The notes under the pieces: model-generated | Told to the model about the DNA's origin: nothing | What the model saw: the letters and a program-made list of their open reading frames with translations, nothing else | The model's database searches: none | In this document: positions 26,096-37,502 of the stretch, piece after piece | Position numbering within the stretch: position 1 is the stretch's first letter | How the letters are laid out: each line of letters starts with the position of its first letter | Origin: Robiginitomaculum sp. | GTDB lineage: Bacteria; Pseudomonadota; Alphaproteobacteria; Caulobacterales; Maricaulaceae | Assembly: GCA_002733905.1 (NCBI GenBank) | Contig: NVXK01000016.1 | Location: 17,647 to 81,646, forward strand | Direction: 5' to 3' | DNA: 64,000 nucleotides | Translations under genes and position numbers: made by a program

Positions 26096-27397
26096 ATGAG
26101 ATTTGGTGGACGCATACAGGCGGCAATTGAGATTTTAGAAGATGTGCTTAACCAGCACACGCCAGCCACAGAAGCCCTTAGAGATTGGGGCAAAAAGCAC
26201 CGTTTTGCAGGGTCGAAAGATCGGGCTGCAATCGGCGGACTTGTACATGACGCATTGCGTCGTCGCTCTTCAATCGCGTGGCGTATGGATAGCGACAGTG
26301 CGCGTGCACTTGTGCTTGGTACGCTCGTTTGGGCATGGGAAGAAACGCTTGAAAGCCTTGAAGCTGCTTTTTCAGACGATGATCACGGGCCGAAACCACT
26401 CCTAAATTCTGAAAAGAAATCTCTAAGCGGTCAAAAAGACCTTAGCAGCGCACCAGAATGGATTCAGGCTGATATTCCAGAATGGGTGTGGCCAAGTTTT
26501 GAGAACAATTACGGCGAAGATGCCATTGCCGAAGGGCAATCCATGCTCCGACGGCCCCCACTTGATCTTCGTGTAAATCTACTGAAGACTAACCGTGAAG
26601 ATGCAATGAAAGAGTTGGCAGAGTTCAACCCTGTTGCTTGCGACCTTTCACCAAAAGGTATTCGTATCAATGCAGGTACAGCCCTTGACCGTTTGCCTAA
26701 CATTCAAGCTGAACCTGTATTCCTCACAGGCGGTATCGAAATTCAAGACGAGGGGTCCCAATTGGTATCGCTCCTTGTTGATGCACAACCCGGTGAGAAA
26801 ATATTTGATTATTGCGCTGGCGGTGGTGGTAAAACCCTCGCAATGGCAGGTGATATGGGCGGTGAAGGCAAAATATTTGCTTACGACATTGATAAACGTC
26901 GTCTTGCACCACTTTATCAACGTGCCATGCGGGCAGGGGCAGAAAATATTCATATGTGCCCACCTCCCATTAGCAAATGGGGTAAACTCTTAAAGAAAAT
27001 GGATCGTGTTCTCGTAGACGCACCATGTTCTGGTTCTGGTACATGGCGTAGAAAGCCTGACGCTAAATGGCGTTTATCACCTGAAACGCTAGAAGTTAGG
27101 TTAAATGAACAGCACGCGGTGCTGAAACAAGCCAAAGTCTATGTCAAACCCGGCGGTTTATTATTCTATGTCACATGCTCTCTCTTTGCAGAAGAAAATG
27201 AAGGACAGGTATATAAATTTCTGGATGAGAACCCAGAGTTTGAATTGCTTTCGGCTGGAGAAGTTTGGGAAGATAAAGTTGGTACTGAAAAATCCAAACC
27301 TTGGTCAGAAGATGGCCTGACCGTGACGTTAACGCCAGCGTCAACAAATACGGACGGCTTTTTCTTTGCTGTCATGGAACGTAAGCAAGACCAATAA
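26096..27397 (+). CDS. RsmB/NOP family RNA (cytosine-5) methyltransferase
   Basis: ATG 26096 ([18 protein letters not shown]) is chosen over the track start, which lies inside guaB; it gives 433 residues. The N-terminal helical part is NusB-like as in RsmB. The SAM-binding motif is [16 protein letters not shown] (about residues 237-252). Motif IV, with one catalytic Cys, is [19 protein letters not shown], and motif VI is [13 protein letters not shown] with the second Cys. It probably methylates rRNA. It lies between guaB and guaA, with gaps of 13 and 11 bases. Confidence 0.92.
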   Translation: MRFGGRIQAAIEILEDVLNQHTPATEALRDWGKKHRFAGSKDRAAIGGLVHDALRRRSSIAWRMDSDSARALVLGTLVWAWEETLESLEAAFSDDDHGPKPLLNSEKKSLSGQKDLSSAPEWIQADIPEWVWPSFENNYGEDAIAEGQSMLRRPPLDLRVNLLKTNREDAMKELAEFNPVACDLSPKGIRINAGTALDRLPNIQAEPVFLTGGIEIQDEGSQLVSLLVDAQPGEKIFDYCAGGGGKTLAMAGDMGGEGKIFAYDIDKRRLAPLYQRAMRAGAENIHMCPPPISKWGKLLKKMDRVLVDAPCSGSGTWRRKPDAKWRLSPETLEVRLNEQHAVLKQAKVYVKPGGLLFYVTCSLFAEENEGQVYKFLDENPEFELLSAGEVWEDKVGTEKSKPWSEDGLTVTLTPASTNTDGFFFAVMERKQDQ

Positions 27398-27408
27398 CAG
27401 GAATACAC

Positions 27409-28974
27409 ATGTCCGATACGCACCTTCACGAACAATTACTCATCATCGATTTTGGCTCGCAAGTGACAAAGCTGATCGCACGTCGTGTACGTGAAAGCGG
27501 TATTTATTGCGAAGTTCACCCTTACAATCGTATTACACCGGAGCTGTTAAAAGAATTCGCACCAAAGGCGATTATCATTTCAGGTGGCCCCAGCAGCGTT
27601 ATTGGTGAAAATAGCCCGCGTATTGAAGAAGCTGTATTTGCGCTGGGTATTCCTTTGCTTGGCATTTGTTACGGTCAACAATCTTTGTGTTTACAGCTTG
27701 GCGGCATTGTTGAAACATCCGATGAACGCGAATTTGGTCGTGCAGATATCGAGATTGTAAAAGATAGTGTTTTGTTTGATGAGATTGGTAAAGTTGGCTC
27801 CAAGCACCGTGTATGGATGAGCCATGGAGATCGCGTTAGCAAATTACCAGAGGGCTTTGAAATAATCGCTCATTCTCCTAACGCACCATTTGCCGCTACG
27901 GAAGACTTAGCCCGTAAATATTATAGCGTAATGTTCCATCCAGAGGTCGTTCACACACCAATTGGCGCTCAGCTCTTACGTAATTTCACCCATAAAGTCG
28001 CTGGCTTTAAAGGCGATTGGACAATGGCCCAGTTTAAAGAAGAGGCAATTGCCGCCATTCGCGCTAAGGTCGGTGATAATAAAGTAATTTGCGGCCTATC
28101 TGGCGGTGTTGACTCGTCTGTTGTCGCCGTTTTGCTTAACGAAGCTATTGGTGATCAACTGACCTGTGTATTTGTTGACACAGGCATGATGCGTAAGGAC
28201 GAAGCAAAAGAAGTCGTGGATATGTTCACGAAACACTACAATTTCAACCTTGTTCACGTAGACGCAGAAAACCAATTTCTTGATTTGCTCGAAGGGGTTT
28301 CGGACCCTGAACGTAAGCGTAAGATTATTGGCGCGACATTCATTGATATTTTCGAAGCTGAAGCCAATAAAATTGGCGGCGCAAAATTCCTTGCACAAGG
28401 TACACTTTACCCTGATGTGATTGAAAGTGTATCATTTGACGGTGGCCCATCGGTCACAATTAAATCCCATCACAATGTCGGCGGCCTGCCAGAGCGCATG
28501 GACATGCAATTGGTAGAGCCTTTACGTGAATTGTTCAAAGATGAAGTCAGGGAACTCGGTCGCGAACTTGGCCTTGATCCATTATTTGTAGAGCGTCATC
28601 CATTCCCAGGGCCAGGCCTAGCCATTCGTTGCCCAGGGGTCATTACAAAAGAGAAGCTTGATCTTTTGCGTGACGCGGACGCTATCTATCTTGACCAAAT
28701 TCGCAAACACGGCCTTTACAATATTATCTGGCAAGCTTTTGCGGTGATCCTACCTGTGAAGACTGTAGGGGTTATGGGGGATGGTCGTACATATGAATAT
28801 GTATTGGCACTTAGGGCCGTGACGTCATCAGACGGTATGACAGCAGATTATTACCCGTTTGAACATGATTTCCTCGGTGAAACAGCCACCCGTATTATCA
28901 ATGAAGTCAGTGGTGTAAACCGTGTTGTCTATGACATTACGTCCAAACCGCCGGGGACAATTGAATGGGAATAA
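27409..28974 (+). CDS. guaA: GMP synthase (glutamine-hydrolysing)
   Basis: A 521-residue enzyme making GMP from XMP. The N-terminal class I glutamine amidotransferase domain contains LLGICYGQQ with the catalytic Cys (about residue 87) and the His-Glu in [10 protein letters not shown]. The ATP-pyrophosphatase domain has the PP-loop [11 protein letters not shown] (about residues 227-237), and the C-terminal dimerisation domain ends [19 protein letters not shown]. It has full length and all motifs. Confidence 0.98.
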   Translation: MSDTHLHEQLLIIDFGSQVTKLIARRVRESGIYCEVHPYNRITPELLKEFAPKAIIISGGPSSVIGENSPRIEEAVFALGIPLLGICYGQQSLCLQLGGIVETSDEREFGRADIEIVKDSVLFDEIGKVGSKHRVWMSHGDRVSKLPEGFEIIAHSPNAPFAATEDLARKYYSVMFHPEVVHTPIGAQLLRNFTHKVAGFKGDWTMAQFKEEAIAAIRAKVGDNKVICGLSGGVDSSVVAVLLNEAIGDQLTCVFVDTGMMRKDEAKEVVDMFTKHYNFNLVHVDAENQFLDLLEGVSDPERKRKIIGATFIDIFEAEANKIGGAKFLAQGTLYPDVIESVSFDGGPSVTIKSHHNVGGLPERMDMQLVEPLRELFKDEVRELGRELGLDPLFVERHPFPGPGLAIRCPGVITKEKLDLLRDADAIYLDQIRKHGLYNIIWQAFAVILPVKTVGVMGDGRTYEYVLALRAVTSSDGMTADYYPFEHDFLGETATRIINEVSGVNRVVYDITSKPPGTIEWE

Positions 28975-28999
28975 ACAAATATTAGGTAAAGTGCAAAAA

Positions 29000-29036
29000 C
29001 CCTGCCTTTGTACCCTTTAAGGTATCAAAGACAGGG
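29000..29036 (-). terminator. Stem-loop after guaA with T tract on the minus strand
   Basis: The stem CCCTGcCTTTGtACC / GGTatCAAAGaCAGGG closes over CTTTAA. Read on the minus strand it is followed by GGGTTTTTG, as an intrinsic terminator would be; on + there is no T run. No minus-strand gene is known upstream of it, so it may close an unseen minus transcript, or simply stabilise the guaA 3' end. A perfect ATGCGT-GA-ACGCAT dyad follows at about 29067-29080. Confidence 0.4.
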
Positions 29037-29212
29037 CTGTGTTCTGGCGCTTTACAGCAGCCATTATGCGTGAACGCATGGATAATAACCCTTAAAATAT
29101 TTATGTCCTATTAGCATACGTGGTTAAAATTTCATGAATATTTAACATTGGGAACATTAACGACACATAGTAGCCATATTCTTGATATACCTGATTCTCT
29201 GAGGAGTTAACT

Positions 29213-32200
29213 ATGAAGCGTCAATCGATATTTACTTGTACAATTTTAGCACTATTTGCCTTTGCGGGCTGGATTGGATATTCCGTTCTTGGGCAATGGA
29301 CACCAACGCGTGAGGTGCGCGTTTCAGAAAACAATGTAGCACATGATCAAATGTCTTCAGTTACAAGAACAAAAACCAAAACGAGTAATAAAAGTACAAG
29401 TACAAACACAAGTGTTCTGTCTTCACAGTTTCAATATGATGGCTGGAAAATTGATAATGGTAGCCAACCTCCAAAAGCTTGTTTAAATTTCACAAATGAT
29501 TTAAATACTGACGATGGTCTCTCCATAATTGACTATATTCGTGTTACCCCCAAGGCAAAACTAACCGCAGATATCTCGGGTAAATCAGTGTGTTTATCAG
29601 GCCTTAAATTTGGCAAGACCTATGAATTGACAATGCTGAGCGGCCTTAAAGACGCAAATGCAAATACACTGAGCGACGACAAAACCATAGACATTAGCTT
29701 TGGCAATAGACCGCCTTATGTGGCTTTCGTAGGCAATGGTGTAATCCTGCCGCGTATTGGCGCACAAGGTCTCGCGATCGAAACTGTAAATATCACCACG
29801 CTGAATGTTGAAATTTTCCGTGTTGGGGACCGAATGATTGCGCGACGTTCACCGCAAGAAGGTACAGCAACACCTGAAGGTGATTATTCTTATGAATATT
29901 CCGATGCTGCTACGCAAATTCGTGAAAGTATTTGGAAGGGGACTTTGCCCGTCAAAAGTTCTCCCAATACACTCGTCACAACGATTTTACCGCTTAATGA
30001 ATTAGTAGGGACATTGAAGCCAGGCGCGTATATCATAAATGCAGAACGACCTCATAAAAGCAATGAATACCGTACAACACGTGCTTGGCGTTGGATTATT
30101 TCAACTGATCTCGCTATGACCACATATCAAAGCGCGACGGGTCTTGACATAAGTTTACGTTCAATCGATACGGCGAAATCCGTTAGCAAGGCCCGTATTG
30201 ATCTTGTTGCGCGTAATAATGATGTATTGGCGACGGCTATAAGTGACAAGAATGGGCGCGTACATTTCTCTCGTGAAATTTTACAGGGTAAAGGCGTACG
30301 CTCGCCCCGCATGTTAATGGCCTATGGGAAAACTGGTGATTATGCGGTTCTTGATTTCAACCGTTCACCGCTCGATCTATCAGCATTCCCAATTGGTGGG
30401 CGCACGACGAGAAAAGACATTGATGCTTATGTTTTTGCTGATCGCGGTGTCTACAGACCTGGAGAAACGGCGAATATAACGGCCATGCTTCGCAGCAAAC
30501 TTGCAATCGCAACCGCTGACCGCACAGGGCATATACGTTTTACAAAACCGAATGGTATTGAGTTTAGTAAAACGCGTTTTACAGACACAGATCAGGGTAC
30601 ACTTCTGCATAGATTTGACATTCCCAAATCCTCACCGCGCGGTGTATGGCGCGCAATCATCGAAATTGATGGTATGGGGCAAGTTGGGAGTACTGAATTT
30701 TCCGTTGAAGACTTTGTGCCACAAAAATTAAAAGTTGATGTTAAAATTGAAGATACACCAATACGCAAAACAGGTGTAAAAGTTTTCAACATGTCCGCAC
30801 AATTCCTTTATGGGGCAAATGGTGCAGGGCTTGAAGGGGAAAGCGAAGCGCGTATCCGTATCGACCCTAAGCCGTTTCCGAAATACAAAGGCTATGTCTT
30901 TGGGAAATCCGACGAGAAATTTCAAGAGATATTCATGGACTTAGGTCGTGGTGTTACAGACGGCGAAGGCTTGTTAGAATTTGGCCTAGACCTTAAGAGC
31001 GAAAACATCAAGACCTCTCATCCTCTCCGCGCCGAAATTACGGTTGGCGCGTCTGAACCGGGTGGACGTTATGTAAAGAATTCAACACGCATCCCTGTGC
31101 GTACAAATGACATTTACATTGGCATTAAACCAAATTTTGACAATCGTGTAGCACGCAACACACCGTTTAGTATGAATGTTATGGCTGTTGATTGGCAAGG
31201 AAAAGCCTTGTCACTGAAAGGTGCGGAGTGGGTACTTGTAGAAGAAGACTGGCACTATAATTGGTATCGCACGCGCGGTAGCTGGCGCTATCGCCGCGAA
31301 TATCGCGATATTGAACGCGCACGCGGTAGCTTTGATATTGATGAAAAAAACGGTGCTATTTTTAAACATAGGTTAGATTGGGGTAATTACCGCCTGATTG
31401 TTACAGACGCCGAAACGAGCGTACAGAGCTCCTATCAATTCCCCGTGGGTTGGAGCGGTTCTTCAACGTCAGACGCACCAGATCAGATTCAAATAGGTGT
31501 GCCGTCTGGAGCAATGAAAGCAGGTCAAACCGTAACTCTAACGGTGAAAGCACCATATGCAGGCATTGGTGAGCTGGTACTTGCTAATGACCGTGTACAA
31601 CAAATCCGTACGATCAAAATTCCTCAAGGCGGTTCGGAAATTGATGTAACGCTCGGTAAAGACATGGGGGCAGGCGTTTACGCCATGCTGACCGTCTATA
31701 CGCCACGTAGCCTTGATAAACGCCCTGTTCCACGTCGTGCCGTTGGCATTGGTTATATCCCGTTGGATGTGGATAAACAAAGACTGGGAGTTTCAATAGA
31801 TACACCGAAAGTCGTGCGTCCTAGACAAAAACAAAATATCAATGTCAAGTTTGATAATCTACCGAAAGGTGAGAAAGTTTGGCTAACACTAGCCGCAATT
31901 GACGAAGGTGTTTTGCAAGTAACTAAATACAAATCACCTGATCCTCAAAATTGGTATTTTGGTAAGAAAGCCCTAAGCGTGGATGTACGTGATGATTATG
32001 CGCGCCTGTTAAACCCAAACCTTGGCATGGCCAGTATCGCAAAATCTGGCGGTGACGGTCTTGGCGGGGAAGGCTTAACCGCTACACCTATCAAAGTCGT
32101 TTCGCTTTATAGTGGCCTTGTGGTTGTGAAAAACAACCGCGCTATAATACCTGTACAACTCCCTGACTTTAACGGGGAATTACGTCTTATGGCTGTGGCG

Positions 32201-34144
32201 TGGAGTAGAACGGCAATCGGTAGTGATAGCAAGCCTATGAAAGTGCGCGACCCTGTGCCTGCACTTCTGGCTCTCCCTCGTTTTATGGCACCGGGTGACC
32301 GTGCATTGGCAACGATTTCTCTCGACAATATAGATGGTAAATCTGGCAAATATGGTGTCGCATTATCCAGTGTAGATATGTTGAGTGTTAAAACAGACAA
32401 ACAAAAGCTAGACCTTGCGAAAGGTGAACGTAAAACTGTGCGTCACGAAATTATCGCAAGTGAAACAGGTGTAAGCGAAATTGTTCTTAATATTTCAGGG
32501 CCAAGAAAATATAACGTTGAAACCATTTCACAACTACAAACGCGCTCACCCTTTTTGCCTGTAACCAAAACCTATACAAGTAAGTTTGTCGCAGGTCAGT
32601 CATTTGCATTTGACACAAGCCTAATCGAAGGTCTTGACCCAGGGAGTGTTGATGTTAATATTTCATTCTCGAACGCGCCAAACCTTGACCCTTCCGCTTA
32701 TGCGGCGTCTGTATCGCGCTACCCTTATGGCTGTACAGAGCAGACCATTAGTGCTGCTTTGCCACTTCTTTATGCACATGACCTTGGGGGCGTTGCAGGT
32801 ATTAACCGTTTAAAATCGCGTGAAGGGGTTCAAAAATCTATTGACCGCATACTCAATCGCCAAGGCCATGACGGAAGCTTTGGCTTGTGGTCTGAAGGGG
32901 ATGGTTATGCGAGTCCTTGGATCGGTGTATATGCGGGTGATTTTTTACAACGCGCAAAAGAGCAAGGCCATGTTGTCAATGCGAACGCATTAGACAAGGC
33001 TTATAAGTCATTAAAAGTAATCACGAAAATGGAACGTTATCCAAATCTTTCGTACAGATGGACATATTATCACGACAATACATCATCACGGAAAACCCGC
33101 CAAGCAGAGGCAGCGGCCTATGCACATTATGTTCTGGCGCGTGCAGGAAAATCAGACTTAAGTGCATTACGTTATTTCAACGATAATCACGCTCAAAATA
33201 TGAAAACCCCCTTGTCTTGGGGGCATATGGCGAGCGCGCTTTATATGATGGATGACAAAAAACGTGCAACGATTGCATTTGAAACGGCGGTAAAACGTAT
33301 AGGGTATGAAAACGATTCCAATTATTACCAATCGCAACTTCGTGACGCAGCAGGGCTTATGGCACTTGTAAATGAAGTCGATGCCAAAACTTTTTCTTCT
33401 CAGGTTCAACAGGAGTTTTCGGACTATCTCAAATCGCCAAGTGATTTGAATACACAGGAGAAAGCGCATACCATTATGGCGATACGTAGTTTCCTCATGA
33501 GGGCCGAACCTTTAAATATTAGCGCAAAGAATACTAAAATTGAAAACTCAAAAGGTGTCAGCAAAGCGCATTTTTATGGTGTGGATTTAGTCAATTCACC
33601 AAGCTTTACCAATAATAGCGATGCAGATACATGGCGTTCTATCATGGTGACAGGTTCACCACTTCAAGCACCTAAGCCGAGTGCGAAAGGCTTTATGTTG
33701 AGCAAGTCCATATTCAAAATGAATGGAGATAGAGCGGATATTGCCTCTATACAAAAAGGCGACAAACTCATTGTTCGTGTGCGTTTTCATTCTACATTTT
33801 CTCGTTCGCGCCAAGCTGTTCTCGCAGATCTACTTCCAGCAGGTATGGAAGTAGAAGCGATTTTAAGTCCTGATGACGGCGAACAACAAAATGGTCAAAC
33901 GGGTGCTTTTGAATGGCTAGGAGAATTAACAGCGTTTCAAACTCAGGAAATTCGAGATGACCGTGTGATTGCTGTTGTTGAAACACGCCGCAAAGACGAT
34001 TATGCAATTGCATATATTGTCCGCGCTGTGACAGAAGGAGACTTCATCTGGCCCGGCGCAGTTGTCGAAGATATGTATCGTCCCTCAGACCGTGCGAACA
34101 CGCAAAGCCACCGCTTGATTATCCATTCAGGCAATGAGGGCTAA
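29213..34144 (+). CDS. Bacterial alpha-2-macroglobulin (YfhM-like)
   Basis: A 1643-residue envelope protein that traps invading proteases. The N-terminus is a signal or anchor (SIFTCTILALFAFAGWIGYSVLG) followed by a Ser/Thr/Lys-rich linker, so it is held at the inner membrane facing the periplasm. It has many macroglobulin beta domains, then the thioester motif C-x-E-Q in SRYPYGCTEQTISAALPLLY (about residue 1180), and a terpenoid-cyclase-like helical domain. It is directly followed by the PBP1C gene, the classic pairing in which the protease trap and cell-wall repair act together after envelope damage. Confidence 0.95.
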   Translation: MKRQSIFTCTILALFAFAGWIGYSVLGQWTPTREVRVSENNVAHDQMSSVTRTKTKTSNKSTSTNTSVLSSQFQYDGWKIDNGSQPPKACLNFTNDLNTDDGLSIIDYIRVTPKAKLTADISGKSVCLSGLKFGKTYELTMLSGLKDANANTLSDDKTIDISFGNRPPYVAFVGNGVILPRIGAQGLAIETVNITTLNVEIFRVGDRMIARRSPQEGTATPEGDYSYEYSDAATQIRESIWKGTLPVKSSPNTLVTTILPLNELVGTLKPGAYIINAERPHKSNEYRTTRAWRWIISTDLAMTTYQSATGLDISLRSIDTAKSVSKARIDLVARNNDVLATAISDKNGRVHFSREILQGKGVRSPRMLMAYGKTGDYAVLDFNRSPLDLSAFPIGGRTTRKDIDAYVFADRGVYRPGETANITAMLRSKLAIATADRTGHIRFTKPNGIEFSKTRFTDTDQGTLLHRFDIPKSSPRGVWRAIIEIDGMGQVGSTEFSVEDFVPQKLKVDVKIEDTPIRKTGVKVFNMSAQFLYGANGAGLEGESEARIRIDPKPFPKYKGYVFGKSDEKFQEIFMDLGRGVTDGEGLLEFGLDLKSENIKTSHPLRAEITVGASEPGGRYVKNSTRIPVRTNDIYIGIKPNFDNRVARNTPFSMNVMAVDWQGKALSLKGAEWVLVEEDWHYNWYRTRGSWRYRREYRDIERARGSFDIDEKNGAIFKHRLDWGNYRLIVTDAETSVQSSYQFPVGWSGSSTSDAPDQIQIGVPSGAMKAGQTVTLTVKAPYAGIGELVLANDRVQQIRTIKIPQGGSEIDVTLGKDMGAGVYAMLTVYTPRSLDKRPVPRRAVGIGYIPLDVDKQRLGVSIDTPKVVRPRQKQNINVKFDNLPKGEKVWLTLAAIDEGVLQVTKYKSPDPQNWYFGKKALSVDVRDDYARLLNPNLGMASIAKSGGDGLGGEGLTATPIKVVSLYSGLVVVKNNRAIIPVQLPDFNGELRLMAVAWSRTAIGSDSKPMKVRDPVPALLALPRFMAPGDRALATISLDNIDGKSGKYGVALSSVDMLSVKTDKQKLDLAKGERKTVRHEIIASETGVSEIVLNISGPRKYNVETISQLQTRSPFLPVTKTYTSKFVAGQSFAFDTSLIEGLDPGSVDVNISFSNAPNLDPSAYAASVSRYPYGCTEQTISAALPLLYAHDLGGVAGINRLKSREGVQKSIDRILNRQGHDGSFGLWSEGDGYASPWIGVYAGDFLQRAKEQGHVVNANALDKAYKSLKVITKMERYPNLSYRWTYYHDNTSSRKTRQAEAAAYAHYVLARAGKSDLSALRYFNDNHAQNMKTPLSWGHMASALYMMDDKKRATIAFETAVKRIGYENDSNYYQSQLRDAAGLMALVNEVDAKTFSSQVQQEFSDYLKSPSDLNTQEKAHTIMAIRSFLMRAEPLNISAKNTKIENSKGVSKAHFYGVDLVNSPSFTNNSDADTWRSIMVTGSPLQAPKPSAKGFMLSKSIFKMNGDRADIASIQKGDKLIVRVRFHSTFSRSRQAVLADLLPAGMEVEAILSPDDGEQQNGQTGAFEWLGELTAFQTQEIRDDRVIAVVETRRKDDYAIAYIVRAVTEGDFIWPGAVVEDMYRPSDRANTQSHRLIIHSGNEG

Positions 34145-34145
34145 T

Positions 34146-36200
34146 ATGGCCACGCTTAGAAAATGGATATATGGGTTTCTGTTTTTTTGCGGTGCATTAT
34201 TAATTGCAAACGTTGCCTTTCCGCCGCCATTAGAAAAAGCCTATAATACCTCAACTCTGATTGTGGATAAGAACGGTCAATGGCTAAATGCCTATACGGT
34301 GGAAAATGGTCGTTGGCGTATCAAGGCAGAGCTTGACGGTATTGATGAAAACTTTATTGCACAACTTATTGCGATAGAGGATAAGCGCTTTTATCGTCAC
34401 AGCGGTGTTGATCCTATTGCTGTGGTGCGCGCCATTCGGTCATGGAAACATCATGGGCGCGCTGTATCTGGTGCGTCCACATTAACCATGCAACTCGTAC
34501 GCAAGCTAGAGCCTCGTCCCCGTACATTGCGCTCGAAAGCTATTGAGACTATCCGCGCGGTACAAATAGAAATGCGGCTCTCTAAACGTGAAATACTTGA
34601 GCTATACCTTACGCACACGCCTTATGGCGCTAATATTGAAGGTATTGTTGCGGCGAGCCGTATCTATTTTGACAAAACACCAAATCAACTGACACATGCA
34701 CAAATTGCCCAGCTCATCAGTTTACCCCAAGCACCAGAAGCAAGGCGGCCTGATCGGCATCCCGAAAATGCAGAAAAAACACGCAATAAAATATTGGCGA
34801 AATTGCATAAAACGGGCTTTATAACTTCACTTCAATTACGTGAAGCCAAAGAGGAAAAAATCTCTACGCGCAAATACACTCTCCCGAATGACGCGTGGCT
34901 AACGGGGCGGAAATTAAAAAACATTGCAACACCTTTATATCCCAAGATTACGTCAAGTCTTGATACGCGTATTCAAACCATGCTTGCACGTTTGGGGCGT
35001 GATTATACCCAGAGTGATCAGTTCAATGTTGCTGCTATAATTATAGATAACGAAACGATGAAAGTTCGTGGTCACCTTGGATCCGCAGGGCGAAACAAAC
35101 CCGGTGGCTGGATAGATATGACATCACGACCACGCTCTCCAGGGTCAACGCTCAAACCCTTTATTTATGCTTTTGCATTTGATGATGGTCTGTCAGCGCC
35201 GGGGTCATTTGTGCTTGATGCGCCGACACGATTTGGCAGCTACCAACCTGAAAACTTCAATCGTCGCTATTATGGGCAGGTTCGTATTTTCGAAGCCCTC
35301 GGTCACTCTCTAAACGTGCCTGCTGTGATCGCTCTTGATAAGGTTGGAACAGACAGGTTCGAATCTGCTCTTAACCTTACGGGAGCAAAAGTGTCAAAAC
35401 CCAATAGTGTCAATAGTGATGCAGGGCTCGCGCTCGCCCTTGGCGGAGCAGGTATGACGGTTGAGGATATCGCCATCCTCTACGCCGCTCTTGCCAATGG
35501 AGGGCAGGCAAGGCCGCTTGTGTGGCTTGAGAACGAAACGCCTCACTCTTCGTATAAATTAATGAGCGAAGAAAGTGCCCGTAAAATCACGACCATATTG
35601 AGACAAGCCCCAACTCCGAATGGTCGCGTACCGCATTGGTTGACCCAAAACAGCCATGCCATAGCCTATAAAACAGGCACGTCTTACGGGTTTCGTGATG
35701 CATGGGCGGCAGGATATACCGACAAATGGACAATTATTGTTTGGGTAGGGCGACCAGATGGTGCGCCACGCGTAGGTAAAACGGGACGTCAGGCGGCCGC
35801 GCCACTTTTGTTTGATATTTTTGCAAACCTTCCCGGTGTTGGTAGCGATCAACACTATCAAAAAATACAATCTGCGCCGCGTGGTCTTAAAGTGTTTGGC
35901 GGCACGGCTATAAATCAACCTGAAATTCTATTCCCACCTAATGGCGCAGAAATAGCTGTTAGCGAATTTGGCAAAGCAGGACGTGGGTTGAGTTTCGCGG
36001 CACGTTCGCCAACAGCAGATCCATTGCAATGGTATGTGGACGGAAAGCCAATTTCTAGGCAAGAAACATCACGCAAGACGATATGGTATCCTAAAGGCAA
36101 TGGGTTTTATAAAGTCAGTGTGGTGGCAAAAAACGGCTCCGCGACACATTCATTTATACGTGTGATTGCTTTCGACAGAAATAATTCGTACGAAAATTAG
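34146..36200 (+). CDS. pbpC: Penicillin-binding protein 1C
   Basis: The track starts at ATG 34134 inside the A2M gene. ATG 34146, with GAGGG 6 bases upstream and one base after the A2M stop, is the better start (684 residues). One N-terminal transmembrane helix leads to a GT51 glycosyltransferase domain (IAIEDKRFYRHSGVDP and SGASTLTMQLVRKLEPR). The transpeptidase domain has SPGSTLKPFIYAF (SxxK), GHSLNVPAV (SxN) and AYKTGTSYGFRDAW (KTG). The C-terminal ~90 residues form the BiPBP_C domain. It is probably co-transcribed with A2M for peptidoglycan repair. Confidence 0.96.
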   Translation: MATLRKWIYGFLFFCGALLIANVAFPPPLEKAYNTSTLIVDKNGQWLNAYTVENGRWRIKAELDGIDENFIAQLIAIEDKRFYRHSGVDPIAVVRAIRSWKHHGRAVSGASTLTMQLVRKLEPRPRTLRSKAIETIRAVQIEMRLSKREILELYLTHTPYGANIEGIVAASRIYFDKTPNQLTHAQIAQLISLPQAPEARRPDRHPENAEKTRNKILAKLHKTGFITSLQLREAKEEKISTRKYTLPNDAWLTGRKLKNIATPLYPKITSSLDTRIQTMLARLGRDYTQSDQFNVAAIIIDNETMKVRGHLGSAGRNKPGGWIDMTSRPRSPGSTLKPFIYAFAFDDGLSAPGSFVLDAPTRFGSYQPENFNRRYYGQVRIFEALGHSLNVPAVIALDKVGTDRFESALNLTGAKVSKPNSVNSDAGLALALGGAGMTVEDIAILYAALANGGQARPLVWLENETPHSSYKLMSEESARKITTILRQAPTPNGRVPHWLTQNSHAIAYKTGTSYGFRDAWAAGYTDKWTIIVWVGRPDGAPRVGKTGRQAAAPLLFDIFANLPGVGSDQHYQKIQSAPRGLKVFGGTAINQPEILFPPNGAEIAVSEFGKAGRGLSFAARSPTADPLQWYVDGKPISRQETSRKTIWYPKGNGFYKVSVVAKNGSATHSFIRVIAFDRNNSYEN

Positions 36201-36290
36201 CTTTATTTGGTAAAATCTGCTTCACTCTGCAATTGACCATTCACGGTGGATTTTATAATCAGGAATCTACATCAAAAGCGCGAGTCTAAA

Positions 36291-37502
36291 ATGTCCAAGT
36301 CTAATTTCTTTCAACATCTCCAAAATGAACTCCAAGACATTGAAAACAATGGCATGTATAAACGCGAGCGCCTTATCTCGGGCCCGCAATCATCACAAAT
36401 TTCTGTGCTAAGTGAAAGCGGCGAGAAAGATGTCCTTAATTTTTGCGCGAATAATTATCTTGGCCTTGCCGACAGTGCGGAACTCATTGAAGCGGGGATC
36501 GAGGCCCAAGCAAAATTTGGCTTTGGCATGGCGTCTGTACGCTTTATCTGTGGCACCCAAACTGTCCATAGAGAGCTAGAGCAAGCGATTGCAGAATGGC
36601 TAGGCTATGATGATACAATTTTATACGCGGCCTGTTTTGATGCAAATGGCGGCCTGTTTGAGCCATTGCTTGGCAAAGAAGACGCCATTATTTCAGATAG
36701 CCTAAACCATGCTTCCATCATTGATGGTGTACGCCTGTGTAAAGCCATGCGCTACCGCTATGCCAATTCTGATATGGCAGATCTTGAAACCCAGTTAAAA
36801 CAAGCCCGCTCTGATGGCGCGCGGCATATATTGATTGTTACAGATGGTGTGTTTTCTATGGATGGCTACATCGCCAACCTACCTGCAATTTGTGATCTGG
36901 CAGATAAATACGGCGCACTCACCATGGTCGATGATTGCCATTCTACAGGTTTTATGGGTAAGGGCGGACGTGGGACGGCCGAGTATCATAATGTGATGGG
37001 ACGTATTGATATTCTTACAGGCACTTTGGGCAAAGCTTTAGGCGGTGCTATGGGCGGCTTTACCTGCGCCAAGCAAGAAGTTGTCGATATGTTGAGACAG
37101 CGTTCTCGCCCATATTTGTTTTCTAATTCACTCGCGCCTTCATTAGCTGGCGCGAGCCTTAAGGCGATTGAAATGGCCAAGAATGGTGACGAATTACGAA
37201 AACGCCTTTTTGCAAATGCCAAGCGTTTTCGTGCAGGCATGAGCAAAGCTGGTTTCACACTGCAAGAGGGTGAACACCCCGTTATTCCTGTCATGTTAGG
37301 CGAAGCCAAAATCGCGCAAGAAATGGCCAATAAATTATTAGACGAAGGCATATATGTCATAGGGTTTTTCTTCCCTGTTGTTCCAAAAGGCAAAGCGCGT
37401 ATTCGCACCCAAATGAGCGCAGCCCATACTCCAGAACAAATCGACCGTGCCATTGCTGCCTTTACTAAAGTCGGTAAAGAAATGGGAGTGATCTCATCAT
37501 GA
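36291..37502 (+). CDS. kbl: 2-amino-3-ketobutyrate CoA ligase (glycine C-acetyltransferase)
   Basis: ATG 36291 ([14 protein letters not shown]) is preferred to the track start and gives 403 residues, the usual size. It is a PLP-dependent alpha-oxoamine synthase. Motifs are [11 protein letters not shown] at the N-terminus, [13 protein letters not shown] (Asp and His of the PLP site), and [14 protein letters not shown] with the Schiff-base Lys (about residue 248). It cleaves 2-amino-3-ketobutyrate with CoA to glycine and acetyl-CoA, the second step of threonine degradation; the first enzyme is encoded by the overlapping next gene. Confidence 0.96.
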   Translation: MSKSNFFQHLQNELQDIENNGMYKRERLISGPQSSQISVLSESGEKDVLNFCANNYLGLADSAELIEAGIEAQAKFGFGMASVRFICGTQTVHRELEQAIAEWLGYDDTILYAACFDANGGLFEPLLGKEDAIISDSLNHASIIDGVRLCKAMRYRYANSDMADLETQLKQARSDGARHILIVTDGVFSMDGYIANLPAICDLADKYGALTMVDDCHSTGFMGKGGRGTAEYHNVMGRIDILTGTLGKALGGAMGGFTCAKQEVVDMLRQRSRPYLFSNSLAPSLAGASLKAIEMAKNGDELRKRLFANAKRFRAGMSKAGFTLQEGEHPVIPVMLGEAKIAQEMANKLLDEGIYVIGFFFPVVPKGKARIRTQMSAAHTPEQIDRAIAAFTKVGKEMGVISS

